NCBI GenBank assembly: GCA_900556645.1
Contig: USPJ01000003.1
Coordinates: 1-18,585 of the forward strand
Direction: 5' to 3'
DNA length: 18,585 nt
From: an uncultured Lachnospiraceae bacterium
GTDB taxonomy: Bacteria; Bacillota_A; Clostridia; Lachnospirales; Lachnospiraceae
Part shown: positions 1 through 6,353 of the stretch, one piece after another
Position numbering within the stretch: position 1 is the stretch's first letter
Layout of the letters: the number at the start of each line of letters is the position of its first letter
The notes under the pieces: generated by a model
Seen by the model: only the letters and a program-made list of their open reading frames with translations
Told to the model about the DNA's origin: nothing
Database searches by the model: none
Made by a program: the position numbers and the translations under genes

Positions 1-401
1 GCTTCAATTTGTTCCAGTACATTCTTCGGCTTAATATGTGCACCTGGATATTGAAAGTTATATAGAAAAATTTTAAAACTCTCTACTAAATCCTGATTAT
101 TCGCAAGCTCTATTGCACGCCTGCCTGGCTTATCTGTTGTATCCGTGTGTTCTATAAATCCAAATAATGCGGATATCTCGGTTCTCCAATTATTAATAGT
201 CTTAAGTTCTCTATGTGCATTTCCCGGATATTGATATAACGCATCATTAACCGAGTTAACAAACTCATCTGTTGGCTTTTCCCCTACACGTGCCAATTCC
301 TCGGCAACATAGATCAAAACATTTTCTATATCACCCTTAAATCGTGGTCTTACATGGTGAATTCTGAAATAATATTCCTCTGGTATTTTATATTCACTCA
401 T
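1..401 (-). CDS. Unrecognised protein downstream of the cytosine methyltransferase (partial; possible restriction endonuclease)
   Basis: An open frame runs from an ATG at 399-401 through the left window edge, giving the first 133 residues (start MSEYKIPEEYYFRIHHV). The start overlaps the methyltransferase stop by 8 nt (ATGAGTGA), as in translational coupling, and the sequence has no internal stop. Two similar short segments, QYPGNAH and QYPGAH, occur about 55 residues apart. I do not recognise the family. A gene translationally coupled to a C5-cytosine methyltransferase is most often the cognate restriction enzyme, so that is the best inference, but no PD-(D/E)XK or HNH motif is visible in the part seen. 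Confidence is high that it is a real gene and low on its function. Confidence 0.75.
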   Translation of the reverse strand, partial: MSEYKIPEEYYFRIHHVRPRFKGDIENVLIYVAEELARVGEKPTDEFVNSVNDALYQYPGNAHRELKTINNWRTEISALFGFIEHTDTTDKPGRRAIELANNQDLVESFKIFLYNFQYPGAHIKPKNVLEQIE

Positions 402-1449
402 CGCTACTCTCCAATGTTTCTATAACCTTCTTTGCTATCTCCTGTGCCATAATCGGAGGCACTGCATTACCAACCTGCCTAAACTGTTGTGTTTTATTTC
501 CTAAAAAGATAAAGTCATCCGGAAATGACTGCAGCCTAGCGCATTCTCTTACAGTCGGCACTCTATTGTATTTATAATGAAAATGATGCCTATGCCCTGT
601 ATCAATAGTTGGTGCTGGTTTTTTACTTGCAAATCGCGTCCAAGCCACATGAAAATTTCTGGTATGAGCATACTCTTCCGGCAAATCTTTATAGTTACCA
701 CCATCCGGTACCAATGCTATAATTTCTTTAACACGATCTGAATGATTTGCTGCAACATGATTGCGAACCTCTGACGATTTTTTTCTCATCAACTTCTGAT
801 AATCATTAGATGCCTTAGTCTCATACTGCATTATATCTGTACCCAAATCATCAATAAGTGGCGGTAAATCAGATAAAGCCATTTCACATGTTACTTCTTC
901 CTTCTGCACTTCCGGATATTCAAAAGAGCCAACTCTGCTACCAACAAAGACAACCCTTCGTCTGCTTTGAGGAACGCCATGCTCTGATGCACATAATATT
1001 CTATACTGTATGTCGTATCCCATCTTAGTAAACTTTTCAATAATACTGTCTTTTATCTGACCGCCAAACAAGCCCACTAATCCAGGTACATTCTCAATCA
1101 CAAACATTTTGGGTCTTATTTCATCCACCAACCTAATATATGATAGATAAAGCTTGTTTCTTGGATCATCAAACTTTCTTGGTCCAGAAAGAGACATTCC
1201 CTGACAAGGTGGTCCACCTATTATTACATCTATAACTTTATCACCTATCAAGGGCTTTATATCGGACTCATAATGCACCTGTGTAATATTTCCACAAATA
1301 GATTTTGATCCCTTATGATTTAATTCAAATGTTTCAAGTGCTTTTGCATCATTATCTATTCCCAAAAGAACATTAAATCCGGCTTGTTCAAATCCATAAG
1401 AAAGTCCGCCACATCCGCAAAACAAATCTATAACATTATAGTTACCCAT
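394..1449 (-). CDS. DNA (cytosine-5-)-methyltransferase (Dcm/M.HhaI family)
   Basis: Transfers methyl from S-adenosylmethionine to C5 of cytosine in a target site not readable from sequence. The 351-residue protein shows the family motifs in order: motif I VIDLFCGCGG (residues 6-15), motif IV GGPPCQG with catalytic Cys82, motif VI ENVPG (119-123), motif VIII QSRRR (161-165), a target-recognition region from about 171 to 300, then RECARLQSFP and QVGNAVPP near the C terminus. The start chosen is the ATG at 1447-1449, because it overlaps the stop of the HTH gene by 8 nt and has GGAAGG 12 nt upstream. The in-frame extension to 1533 lies inside the HTH gene. It is the middle gene of a three-gene operon and probably the protective half of a restriction-modification system; a stand-alone methyltransferase remains possible. 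Confidence 0.93.
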   Translation of the reverse strand: MGNYNVIDLFCGCGGLSYGFEQAGFNVLLGIDNDAKALETFELNHKGSKSICGNITQVHYESDIKPLIGDKVIDVIIGGPPCQGMSLSGPRKFDDPRNKLYLSYIRLVDEIRPKMFVIENVPGLVGLFGGQIKDSIIEKFTKMGYDIQYRILCASEHGVPQSRRRVVFVGSRVGSFEYPEVQKEEVTCEMALSDLPPLIDDLGTDIMQYETKASNDYQKLMRKKSSEVRNHVAANHSDRVKEIIALVPDGGNYKDLPEEYAHTRNFHVAWTRFASKKPAPTIDTGHRHHFHYKYNRVPTVRECARLQSFPDDFIFLGNKTQQFRQVGNAVPPIMAQEIAKKVIETLESSDE

Positions 1450-1624
1450 TATCAGTTTCATCCTTCCGTCTTTTATCCTCTGGCTTTTGTGTATCAGCCG
1501 GAATAGCCCATGCTTCTCCAAGTTTAAAGACACCGGGAATTCTTCCTTCAGCGCATAATATTTGAACTCTTCGCTGAGATATGCTCCATTTCTTTGCTGC
1601 TTGGCTTGCCGTCATATATTCCAT
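1442..1624 (-). CDS. Small helix-turn-helix DNA-binding protein, first gene of the methyltransferase operon
   Basis: A 60-residue protein with an N-terminal MerR/excisionase-like winged HTH: MTASQAAKKWSISQRRVQIL is a typical helix-turn-helix, followed by GRIPGVFKLGEAWAIP, the wing common in this family. The C-terminal third is charged (KPEDKRRKDE). GAGG lies 7 nt before the ATG, and its stop overlaps the methyltransferase start by 8 nt. The position and size recall control proteins that regulate restriction-modification genes, though classical C proteins are of the lambda-repressor fold and this one is not. A role in autoregulating the operon is inference; such small HTH proteins also precede other cargo genes in Clostridia. 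Confidence 0.85.
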   Translation of the reverse strand: MEYMTASQAAKKWSISQRRVQILCAEGRIPGVFKLGEAWAIPADTQKPEDKRRKDETDNG

Positions 1625-1661
1625 TCTTATACCTCAAATTGCTATTTCAACCACTATATCT

Positions 1662-1690
1662 AGTATATTCGACGGGGCGAACAATAGCAA
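1662..1690 (-). promoter_or_regulatory. Sigma-A-type promoter of the HTH-methyltransferase operon
   Basis: On the minus strand, TTGCTA (1685-1690) and TATACT (1662-1667) are separated by exactly 17 bp. This puts transcription start near 1655, about 30 nt before the HTH gene's ATG. It indicates that the cargo operon is transcribed independently of the mobilization genes upstream. Confidence 0.6.
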
Positions 1691-1721
1691 GTGCTTTCTT
1701 AATTATTTCTATATTTCCGGT

Positions 1722-1752
1722 AAAGCGCATTTTGCGCTTTAAACTGCGCTTT
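1722..1752. repeat. AAAGCGCA hairpin plus a third repeat copy
   Basis: AAAGCGCA (1722-1729), a TTT loop and TGCGCTTT (1733-1740) form a perfect 8-bp stem. TGCGCTTT recurs at 1745-1752, so two alternative stems are possible. It lies just downstream of the relaxase gene and upstream of the cargo promoter. No U-tract follows on the minus strand, so a simple terminator for the relaxase transcript is doubtful. Confidence 0.5.
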
Positions 1753-1763
1753 ATTTTCCTTTT

Positions 1764-2999
1764 TTACCTATGATGTGATGGTATTCTTGTATGTTGTTCT
1801 AAATCCTTGATAATATCTTCCGTCTTCACATTCTTACTTTTCATTTCCAGATACTCTCCAAACTTGATTTCAAAATCAAACAGCTCTTCCCATCCTGGAT
1901 CTCGTCTTGCAACCGTTCCATCAGGATTAGATGACGTTAATCGACTTACTAAAGCACCATAGCCTTTAACATCTTCGTTTCTGATTGCAATCCTCATGTC
2001 ATTAGTCAGATAGGACTCACACGCCTTATAATAACCAACAAGTTCTCTCCGCTTATCTTCGATATCTTTCTTTGGGATCAAACCAAGGCGAAGATTAATC
2101 TTTTCAAGCCACTCATTTGCTTTCACTTTTGCAGATTCGATAATGCTTGCAGCTTCTTTCTTTGCCTCTTCCAACTTTTCTTCCGCCTGCTTAATCAGGC
2201 GCTGAAGATTACGAAGCGTTACCCTAAGTTCTTTTTCCTGAGTTTCCAGTTTCTTTATCTCCCGCTTACGCATTTCAGCCTTATATTCAAGGACAGATAA
2301 ACTATCTCGCTCCGGAGTCTTGATTTCTCCATCCACGGTTAATCCATGCTTTATGCAAATCTTACGGAAATGTGCTCGTTCCATTTCCTTCCACTGCTTG
2401 GTAGCGTTGTCTGTGCACTTTCCAGATGCATCCTTTTCATCCGGTCTCGGTGAATACTCGCTACCGGTACGAACCGCAATTAAGTTGCGCATAGCTCTAT
2501 CCAAAGAATTTCTCTTTTGTACCCCATTCTTATATCCTTCCGCAACTGGGATATAATCAAAATGCATATGTGGAGAAGCCTCATCCATATGGATATAAGC
2601 CCCTATAAGTTCCAATCCGGGATTTCTATCCTCGAACCCTTCAATATATTCAAGAAGACATTCCTTTGCTATATCACGCCACTCAGGATGTTCTATGAAG
2701 TCTTCCTGCTTTCCCCACTGAAGCACATCCTCGTAAAACTCCTTCTCGCCATTTTTTGAATTGAGGATATGCGTCCGATAATCTTTGATCTGACGATCCT
2801 TACGTTTCTGTTTTGCATTATACTCACTAACTGCATCATCAAAAATTCGATGATATGCATGAGCTGTAGTTTCATCTTTCCAAACAATATTTTGCTCTGT
2901 TCTGGAAGCATCCACATTGCTTGGCAATTTTCCCTCTCCGTAATTCCGGAGATTATGCTGTCTATTTCCTCTGCCCTGAGGCATTGATATTGAACCCAA
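1764..2999 (-). CDS. mobV-like: MobV-family (Pre/Mob) relaxase
   Basis: Nicks oriT and covalently leads the transferred strand during mobilization. The N terminus carries RQHNLRNYG (HN motif, about residues 15-16) and the metal-binding signature HMDEASPHMHFDY (His137, His144, His146), typical of the MobV/Pre family. A long charged coiled coil follows (about 238-295), then a C-terminal tail. I chose the TTG at 2997-2999 as start because GAAAGGAG ends 7 nt before it. The upstream in-frame GTG (3027-3029) has no ribosome-binding site, and the next ATG (MPQGRGN) is too far from it. The protein is 411 residues, normal for the family. Its own oriT is probably in the structured DNA immediately upstream. 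Confidence 0.88.
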   Translation of the reverse strand: MGSISMPQGRGNRQHNLRNYGEGKLPSNVDASRTEQNIVWKDETTAHAYHRIFDDAVSEYNAKQKRKDRQIKDYRTHILNSKNGEKEFYEDVLQWGKQEDFIEHPEWRDIAKECLLEYIEGFEDRNPGLELIGAYIHMDEASPHMHFDYIPVAEGYKNGVQKRNSLDRAMRNLIAVRTGSEYSPRPDEKDASGKCTDNATKQWKEMERAHFRKICIKHGLTVDGEIKTPERDSLSVLEYKAEMRKREIKKLETQEKELRVTLRNLQRLIKQAEEKLEEAKKEAASIIESAKVKANEWLEKINLRLGLIPKKDIEDKRRELVGYYKACESYLTNDMRIAIRNEDVKGYGALVSRLTSSNPDGTVARRDPGWEELFDFEIKFGEYLEMKSKNVKTEDIIKDLEQHTRIPSHHR

Positions 3000-3064
3000 T
3001 TTGAATCTCCTTTCTAACTTGTGCTCCACTGGAGTAAAAGTGTATTTTTTCTGTAAATGCCTTT

Positions 3065-3117
3065 GTTACTTTCGGCGAAAGTAACGCCTTATGACTTTTG
3101 ACACTTCGTATCAAAAG
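3065..3117. other. oriT-like pair of hairpins upstream of the relaxase
   Basis: Two stem-loops stand side by side in front of the relaxase gene. GTTACTTTC (3065-3073) and GAAAGTAAC (3077-3085) form a perfect 9-bp stem around GGC. CTTTTGA (3095-3101) and TCAAAAG (3111-3117) form a 7-bp stem with a 9-nt loop. Inverted repeats next to the relaxase gene are the usual setting of a MobV origin of transfer. The nick site itself cannot be assigned from sequence. Confidence 0.45.
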
Positions 3118-3134
3118 ACGGGCTCTTCCGAGGG

Positions 3135-3317
3135 ACTCCTGTGCGGAGTGCAGTCATTCGCCATGACAGGCATCTCATAAGGGCTTTGCCCTTGCCGATG
3201 GCTAACCCAATCTCAATAGGGCTTCGCCCTAAAGCGATGCCTTACCTAATCTTTTGGGGCTCTGCCCCGGCGATGCCATCCCCGGTCTCATCGGGAGTTA
3301 CACTCCCGGGCGACGCC
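3135..3317. repeat. Tandem array of 36-39-nt hairpin units with covarying stems
   Basis: Within the non-coding block 3000-3449 a series of short-looped hairpins recurs: AAGGGC-TTT-GCCCTT (3179-3193), TAGGGC-TTC-GCCCTA (3217-3231), GGGGC-TCT-GCCCC (3256-3268) and CGGGAGT-TAC-ACTCCCG (3292-3308). Their starts are 38, 39 and 36 nt apart. Between them lie similar spacers with a mini-palindrome that also covaries: GCC-GAT-GGC, GC-GAT-GC, GGC-GAT-GCC, GGC-GAC-GCC. Weaker relatives precede the array (ACTCC/GGAGT at 3135-3149, GTCAT/ATGAC at 3153-3167). Sequence changes that keep pairing intact imply selection for structure in DNA or RNA. The function is unknown to me. Confidence 0.7.
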
Positions 3318-3386
3318 CTTCCCTTGTAAAACCTTGTCGTAAATAAATCCTTATCGGATATATTTACGCCTGCGGTTGCATATAAC

Positions 3387-3445
3387 AAGAGACGTCATTT
3401 TGGCGTCAACTTATCATCTTAGTTGACGTCAGATTGACGCCTCTT
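3387..3445. repeat. Large imperfect inverted repeat just 3' of the mobC-like gene
   Basis: Two arms of 24 nt (3387-3410 and 3422-3445) pair at about 20 of 24 positions around an 11-nt loop. Each arm contains two copies of a TGACGTC/TGACGCC-like half-site, four in all. The repeat begins 4 nt beyond the mobC-like stop codon. No U-tract follows on the minus strand, so a protein-binding site or part of oriT is more likely than a terminator. Confidence 0.6.
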
Positions 3446-3449
3446 CGTA

Positions 3450-3806
3450 TCAATTCTTCAATCCTTGATATAATTCCAGAATCATCAAAAGCTGTTCCAT
3501 CACGACAGGATCAAGTTCATCCGTTCGCTCTATCTTTGACAGATATTCCTCTATGTCTATCAAGGATTGTTTTATCTTTTCAAAGGTACGCACATTGCCA
3601 TAGGCCACGACTTTGTTATCTAGGCAACTACTTATGAAATACTCGGATTTCATAAGACCTGACAATGCTATGCGTTCCTCAATACGCTCTTTTTCCTCCG
3701 GTGATACCCGAAAGTTCATAATCACGTTTCTCTTACGGCGTTTTTCGTCCTTTTTCTTTGGTGTAGTACTAGTTTTCAAAGTCTCTCTGCGATATATCTT
3801 TCCCAT
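3450..3806 (-). CDS. mobC-like: MobC-like relaxosome accessory protein (ribbon-helix-helix type)
   Basis: A basic 118-residue protein. After a Lys/Arg-rich N terminus (residues 1-27), the segment NVIMNFRVSPEEKERIEERI followed by ALSGLMKSEYFISSCL resembles the ribbon-helix-helix and downstream helices of MobC-type relaxosome proteins, which bind oriT and assist the relaxase. GAAAGGAG ends 7 nt before the ATG, and the gene starts 2 nt after the integrase stop, so the two are probably co-transcribed. The relaxase follows after the structured block. A plasmid-type repressor of the same fold is the main alternative. Confidence 0.75.
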   Translation of the reverse strand: MGKIYRRETLKTSTTPKKKDEKRRKRNVIMNFRVSPEEKERIEERIALSGLMKSEYFISSCLDNKVVAYGNVRTFEKIKQSLIDIEEYLSKIERTDELDPVVMEQLLMILELYQGLKN

Positions 3807-3808
3807 AG

Positions 3809-4897
3809 TCAGGCTCCTTTCTGATGCGCTTCCCTATCTTCTCCTAGGCGATCTGCCATCGTCCTACCTTTAGATGGATAGAGATGTGAGTAAGTCATAG
3901 TGACTGCCATACTTTCATGCCCAAGACGTTCCGCTATCTCAACCGGAGAGAAGCCAAGTTCAATCAGGTGTGCCACATGACTATGGCGAAGGTCGTGGAT
4001 ACGAATTCGTTTTACGCCTGAAGCTTTACAGCCTCTATCCATCTCATGATGAAGATAGCTTTTTGAGATAGTAAACAAACGTGAAGACTTATCTGCTTTA
4101 TAAAGCATCCCGATATAATCTTCCATTTCATCACAAAGAAACTGGGGAAGGTCAATCACACGATTGCTCTTTTCTGTTTTAGGATCCGTGATTACATCTT
4201 CTCCCTTTATACGCTGCAAGGATTTACTGATTTTCAAAGTACGTTTCTTTAAGTTAAAATCACCGACGGTAAGCGCAATCAACTCTCCCTCTCTTATCCC
4301 AGTCCAATACAGGATTTCAAAAGCATAGTAGGATACCGGCTTTTTCTTCATTTCTTCTGAAAAAGCAAGGTACTCATCTTCCGTCCAAAAGGACATTTCC
4401 TTTGCTTTTGCACGCCCCATCTTACTGATTTTCTGCACCGGGTTTTCTTTTAGGGAATAGTATTTGCTTGCATGATTCATAATGGCATTTAACTGATTTT
4501 GAATCGTCCGCAAATATGTTGCGGTATAGGATTTTCCTTCACTATCGCGAAACTGCAACAACTCATTCTGCCACTGCACAATGTCCGGTGCAGTGATACT
4601 ACTCACACTGAAATTTTTAAAATACGGCAATATCTTATCCCTGATAATGTACTCCTTAGAACGGTATGTGTTGTATTTAATTCTTGGCTTGATATCCGAC
4701 ATATAGATATCTACAAAGTCCGGAAATGGCATATTTAAATCCTTTGACTTCTTTACCAAAAACTGACGCTCATACTCCAAAGCTTCGCGCTTGGTTGCAA
4801 AGCCCCTTTTCTTGTGTACTTGGTTTTCTCCCTTCCAGTCTTTATAACGGATATAGGCTATCCAAGTTCCTCTGTCTTTATCTTTACTTGCTGACAT
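3809..4897 (-). CDS. int: Tyrosine recombinase/integrase of the element
   Basis: Catalyses site-specific integration and excision of the element. The 362-residue protein has an AP2-like arm-binding N terminus (WIAYIRYKDWKGENQVHKKR, then FATKREALEYE), a SAM-like core-binding domain (about 60-165) and a catalytic domain with the full set of active residues: Arg202 (TGIREGEL), Lys240, His301-x-x-Arg304 (HDLRHSH), His327 (LGHESM) and nucleophile Tyr336 (TYSHLY). I placed the start at the ATG 4895-4897, because AAAGGAGG ends 6 nt upstream; the longer frame to 4972 would overlap the preceding gene. It begins 13 nt after that gene and ends 2 nt before the mobC-like gene. It is of the Tn916/phage-like type and probably uses the guaA 3' end as attachment site. 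Confidence 0.93.
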   Translation of the reverse strand: MSASKDKDRGTWIAYIRYKDWKGENQVHKKRGFATKREALEYERQFLVKKSKDLNMPFPDFVDIYMSDIKPRIKYNTYRSKEYIIRDKILPYFKNFSVSSITAPDIVQWQNELLQFRDSEGKSYTATYLRTIQNQLNAIMNHASKYYSLKENPVQKISKMGRAKAKEMSFWTEDEYLAFSEEMKKKPVSYYAFEILYWTGIREGELIALTVGDFNLKKRTLKISKSLQRIKGEDVITDPKTEKSNRVIDLPQFLCDEMEDYIGMLYKADKSSRLFTISKSYLHHEMDRGCKASGVKRIRIHDLRHSHVAHLIELGFSPVEIAERLGHESMAVTMTYSHLYPSKGRTMADRLGEDREAHQKGA

Positions 4898-4910
4898 AAG
4901 CAGCCTCCTT

Positions 4911-5594
4911 TCAATTTGCCAATAGCTTTCGTTCCAGTTCCTCCCAATATCTGGGCGGATAGTCACGCTCATGGAAGTTATGAAACGAATTCTTTTTCTT
5001 AGGTGGGCTTACCGACTTCCGAGTTTCATACTCCTTACACATCTGATCAATCCTATCGAAATTCATATGGCCGATATAGTGATGTGCTTTGATTCGCTCA
5101 ATCTGATAATCAACAAGAGCCTTCTCATGCAGAGAGCAAAGCTTTTCATAATCAGATGCTTCCAGTGTGCCCACACATTCATAGTTATTTAATTTATTGT
5201 TATTAGATATATGGTTATTAACTTGTATCGCCTTACCCGATGTCGGATTTTCCGACGACGGCAAAACCGATGGCGGTTTATCATCAACCCCAGACACATC
5301 AAATGGCTTATGATAGATTTCCATATACCCACTATCAAAGGAGCCGTCTTCTCGTCTTCCTTGGGCTTGCCTAACGTAACCATATCTTTTTAAATTGTTC
5401 ATTGCAGTTCTTATACGATCTCGCCCATCCGGAAGGATTTTTATCATTCCTTCCACTGTAAAATCCCAATCAGGCGGCAACGACAACAAGGTGAGCAACA
5501 TTCCTCGTTCCGTCAAGCTCAGTCTATGATCCTTTGCCACATCCATACCTACAACGAAGAATTGTCCCGGTGCTTCTGATTTAACTATCTTCAT
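4911..5594 (-). CDS. Winged-helix protein, replication-initiator-like
   Basis: A 227-residue protein. Residues about 25-95 form a winged helix (LSLTERGMLLTLLSLPPDWD, then GRDRIRTAMNNLKRYGYV), the domain found at the N terminus of many phage and plasmid replication organisers and DnaD-like proteins. A polar linker rich in Ser/Asn (about 100-140) and a charged C-terminal region ending RYWEELERKLLAN follow. Its ATG overlaps the end of the preceding HTH gene by 14 nt, so translation is probably coupled. In integrative elements such genes sit between the excisionase and integrase genes and may serve replication or excision. I see no catalytic motif, so it is a binding protein rather than an enzyme; the exact role is inference. 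Confidence 0.7.
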   Translation of the reverse strand: MKIVKSEAPGQFFVVGMDVAKDHRLSLTERGMLLTLLSLPPDWDFTVEGMIKILPDGRDRIRTAMNNLKRYGYVRQAQGRREDGSFDSGYMEIYHKPFDVSGVDDKPPSVLPSSENPTSGKAIQVNNHISNNNKLNNYECVGTLEASDYEKLCSLHEKALVDYQIERIKAHHYIGHMNFDRIDQMCKEYETRKSVSPPKKKNSFHNFHERDYPPRYWEELERKLLAN

Positions 5595-5799
5595 CTAAGT
5601 CACCGTCCTCGTCATCCAAGGCACCATAGCAGTTTTCTAAATACCACTTTCTGTTACACTTGCCTTGTATAATTATGGAGTGAGGATTCATCTTCAGAAG
5701 CTGTGCATTAAGTTCTGCAATAATCTGATATCCTTTTGCTCTGGAACACCCCCAATCTTTCATAATTTCATTTACATCCACATACATTTTCTGAGCCAT
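5581..5799 (-). CDS. Small excisionase-like HTH protein
   Basis: A 72-residue protein with an N-terminal helix-turn-helix (YVDVNEIMKDWGCSRAKGYQ, then IIAELN) and a short basic wing (CNRKWYLENCYG), like small Xis/AlpA-type or MerR-like DNA-binding proteins of integrative elements. The tail is very acidic (DDEDGDLDEDS). AAAGGAGG lies 7 nt before the ATG. It is the first gene inside the element, next to the putative arm-type sites, and overlaps the winged-helix gene by 14 nt. It could direct the integrase toward excision or repress the operon; the sequence does not decide. Confidence 0.72.
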   Translation of the reverse strand: MAQKMYVDVNEIMKDWGCSRAKGYQIIAELNAQLLKMNPHSIIIQGKCNRKWYLENCYGALDDEDGDLDEDS

Positions 5800-5828
5800 G
5801 TGCCCACCTCCTTTGCTTTCTCATAAGT

Positions 5829-6185
5829 TATGTGGGACATCTTTTCTCTAATCCGTAAGCCACTTCGAATTTTTTTGAATCTTTCCCTCTCACAATTCAT
5901 TTGGTTCAGTAAGAGAGGCATTACTAAAAATAAAAAGAAAATTCTTTCAAACAGCTTTTTCAAATCCCTCATAATACATTTGGGGTGACTTTCCCCTCAT
6001 TACTAAATGCCGATAAAACTTTTTAAGCTTTGTAATACATTTGGGTTGAAAAAAAGCTCATTACTAAATCAAAGTAAAAAACTTTCCTCTTTCACCTTCT
6101 ATTTGGAACGAGTCAGAACTGATTACTAAAATTTCTCTATCTTTTTTCAAAAGATATGTGGCATATGATTTTCGATAATCCGAAA
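5829..6185. repeat. Six bipartite direct repeats (possible integrase/Xis arm sites or iterons)
   Basis: The gene-free stretch 5800-6353 contains six copies of a two-part motif with start-to-start spacing of 20-21 nt, two helical turns. Four have [C/T]ATTTGG-N14-[C/G]ATTACTAAA (starting 5898, 5977, 6038, 6100). Two outer ones have TATGTGG-N13/14-TAATCCG (5829, 6155). The copies are 55-79 nt apart and in the same orientation. The intervening N14 is not conserved, so a protein contacts the two half-sites on one face. Their place between the excisionase-like gene and the guaA junction fits arm-type binding sites; iterons for the replication-like protein are the alternative. Confidence 0.65.
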
Positions 6186-6233
6186 ATGTTTGTAGAATGT
6201 TTTATGTGAAAATTACTCGAATGAGTGATTGAT

Positions 6234-6252
6234 GCCGGTCATACTATCCGGC
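6234..6252. repeat. GCCGG/CCGGC stem-loop near the element end
   Basis: GCCGG (6234-6238) and CCGGC (6248-6252) form a 5-bp stem with a 9-nt loop, between the bipartite repeats and the tandem 11-bp repeat. There is no U-tract on either strand, so it is not a terminator. Confidence 0.3.
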
Positions 6253-6284
6253 TTAAGATTCTTAAAAAAGAGTGAATGCAAAGT

Positions 6285-6306
6285 TTTTGCAACCATTTTG
6301 CAACCA
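6285..6306. repeat. Perfect tandem 11-bp repeat TTTTGCAACCA
   Basis: TTTTGCAACCA occurs twice without a gap (6285-6295, 6296-6306). The first copy also forms TGCAAA-GTT-TTTGCA (6277-6291) with upstream sequence. It lies 50-70 bp from the guaA stop, where the recombination core would be expected, so it may be part of the attachment region. Confidence 0.45.
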
Positions 6307-6308
6307 CT

Positions 6309-6341
6309 AAAAAAGGGAACCCACTGTTTAAGCGGATTCCC
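6309..6341 (-). terminator. Rho-independent terminator of guaA
   Basis: On the minus strand GGGAATCC (6334-6341) pairs with GGGTTCCC (6315-6322), 8 bp with one G-U, with an 11-nt loop followed by six U (6309-6314). It lies 12 nt beyond the guaA stop codon. If the crossover was inside guaA, this terminator was supplied by the element. Confidence 0.8.
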
Positions 6342-6353
6342 ACATTTTATCGT

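Larger units (their letters stand above)
1..6353. mobile_element. Integrated mobilizable element (right part) at the 3' end of guaA
   Basis: The stretch from guaA's 3' end to the left window edge carries the modules of an integrative mobilizable element: tyrosine integrase, excisionase-like HTH protein, replication-initiator-like protein, MobC-like protein, MobV relaxase, structured oriT-like DNA and a methyltransferase cargo operon, all on the minus strand. It directly abuts the stop codon of guaA, whose 3' end is an established integration hotspot for genomic islands. The right boundary is inferred to lie in the last bases of guaA or the roughly 60 bp beyond. I found no second copy of the guaA 3' end or of the TTTTGCAACCA repeat near positions 1-400 or 1620-1770, so the left end is probably outside the window. 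No type IV secretion genes are seen, so transfer would need a helper element. Confidence 0.75.

Noticed and set aside
1450..1533. N-terminal extension of the methyltransferase to an upstream ATG
   Set aside because: It would lie entirely inside the HTH gene; the ATG at 1449 overlapping the HTH stop starts directly before motif I and is the natural start.
1..1770. Left attachment site of the element
   Set aside because: I searched for the guaA 3' end, for TTTTGCAACCA and for the CATTTGG repeats at 1-400 and around 1620-1770 and found no match, so it is not claimed.
3000..3029. GTG start of the relaxase
   Set aside because: It has no ribosome-binding site, and the extension contains the AAAGGAG that serves the TTG at 2999.
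3135..3317. CRISPR array
   Set aside because: The units are degenerate hairpins 36-39 nt apart with similar spacers, the opposite of identical repeats with unique spacers, and no cas gene is near.
3141..3329. A 62-residue plus-strand frame across the hairpin array
   Set aside because: The stretch is explained by covarying hairpins; the frame has no ribosome-binding site and low-complexity content.
4898..4972. Longer N terminus for the integrase
   Set aside because: It would overlap the winged-helix gene by 62 nt, while the ATG at 4897 has AAAGGAGG at ideal distance.
5772..5972. A 66-residue minus-strand frame upstream of the excisionase-like gene
   Set aside because: It overlaps the strong ribosome-binding site and start of the 72-residue HTH gene and passes through two of the direct repeats; no ribosome-binding site of its own.
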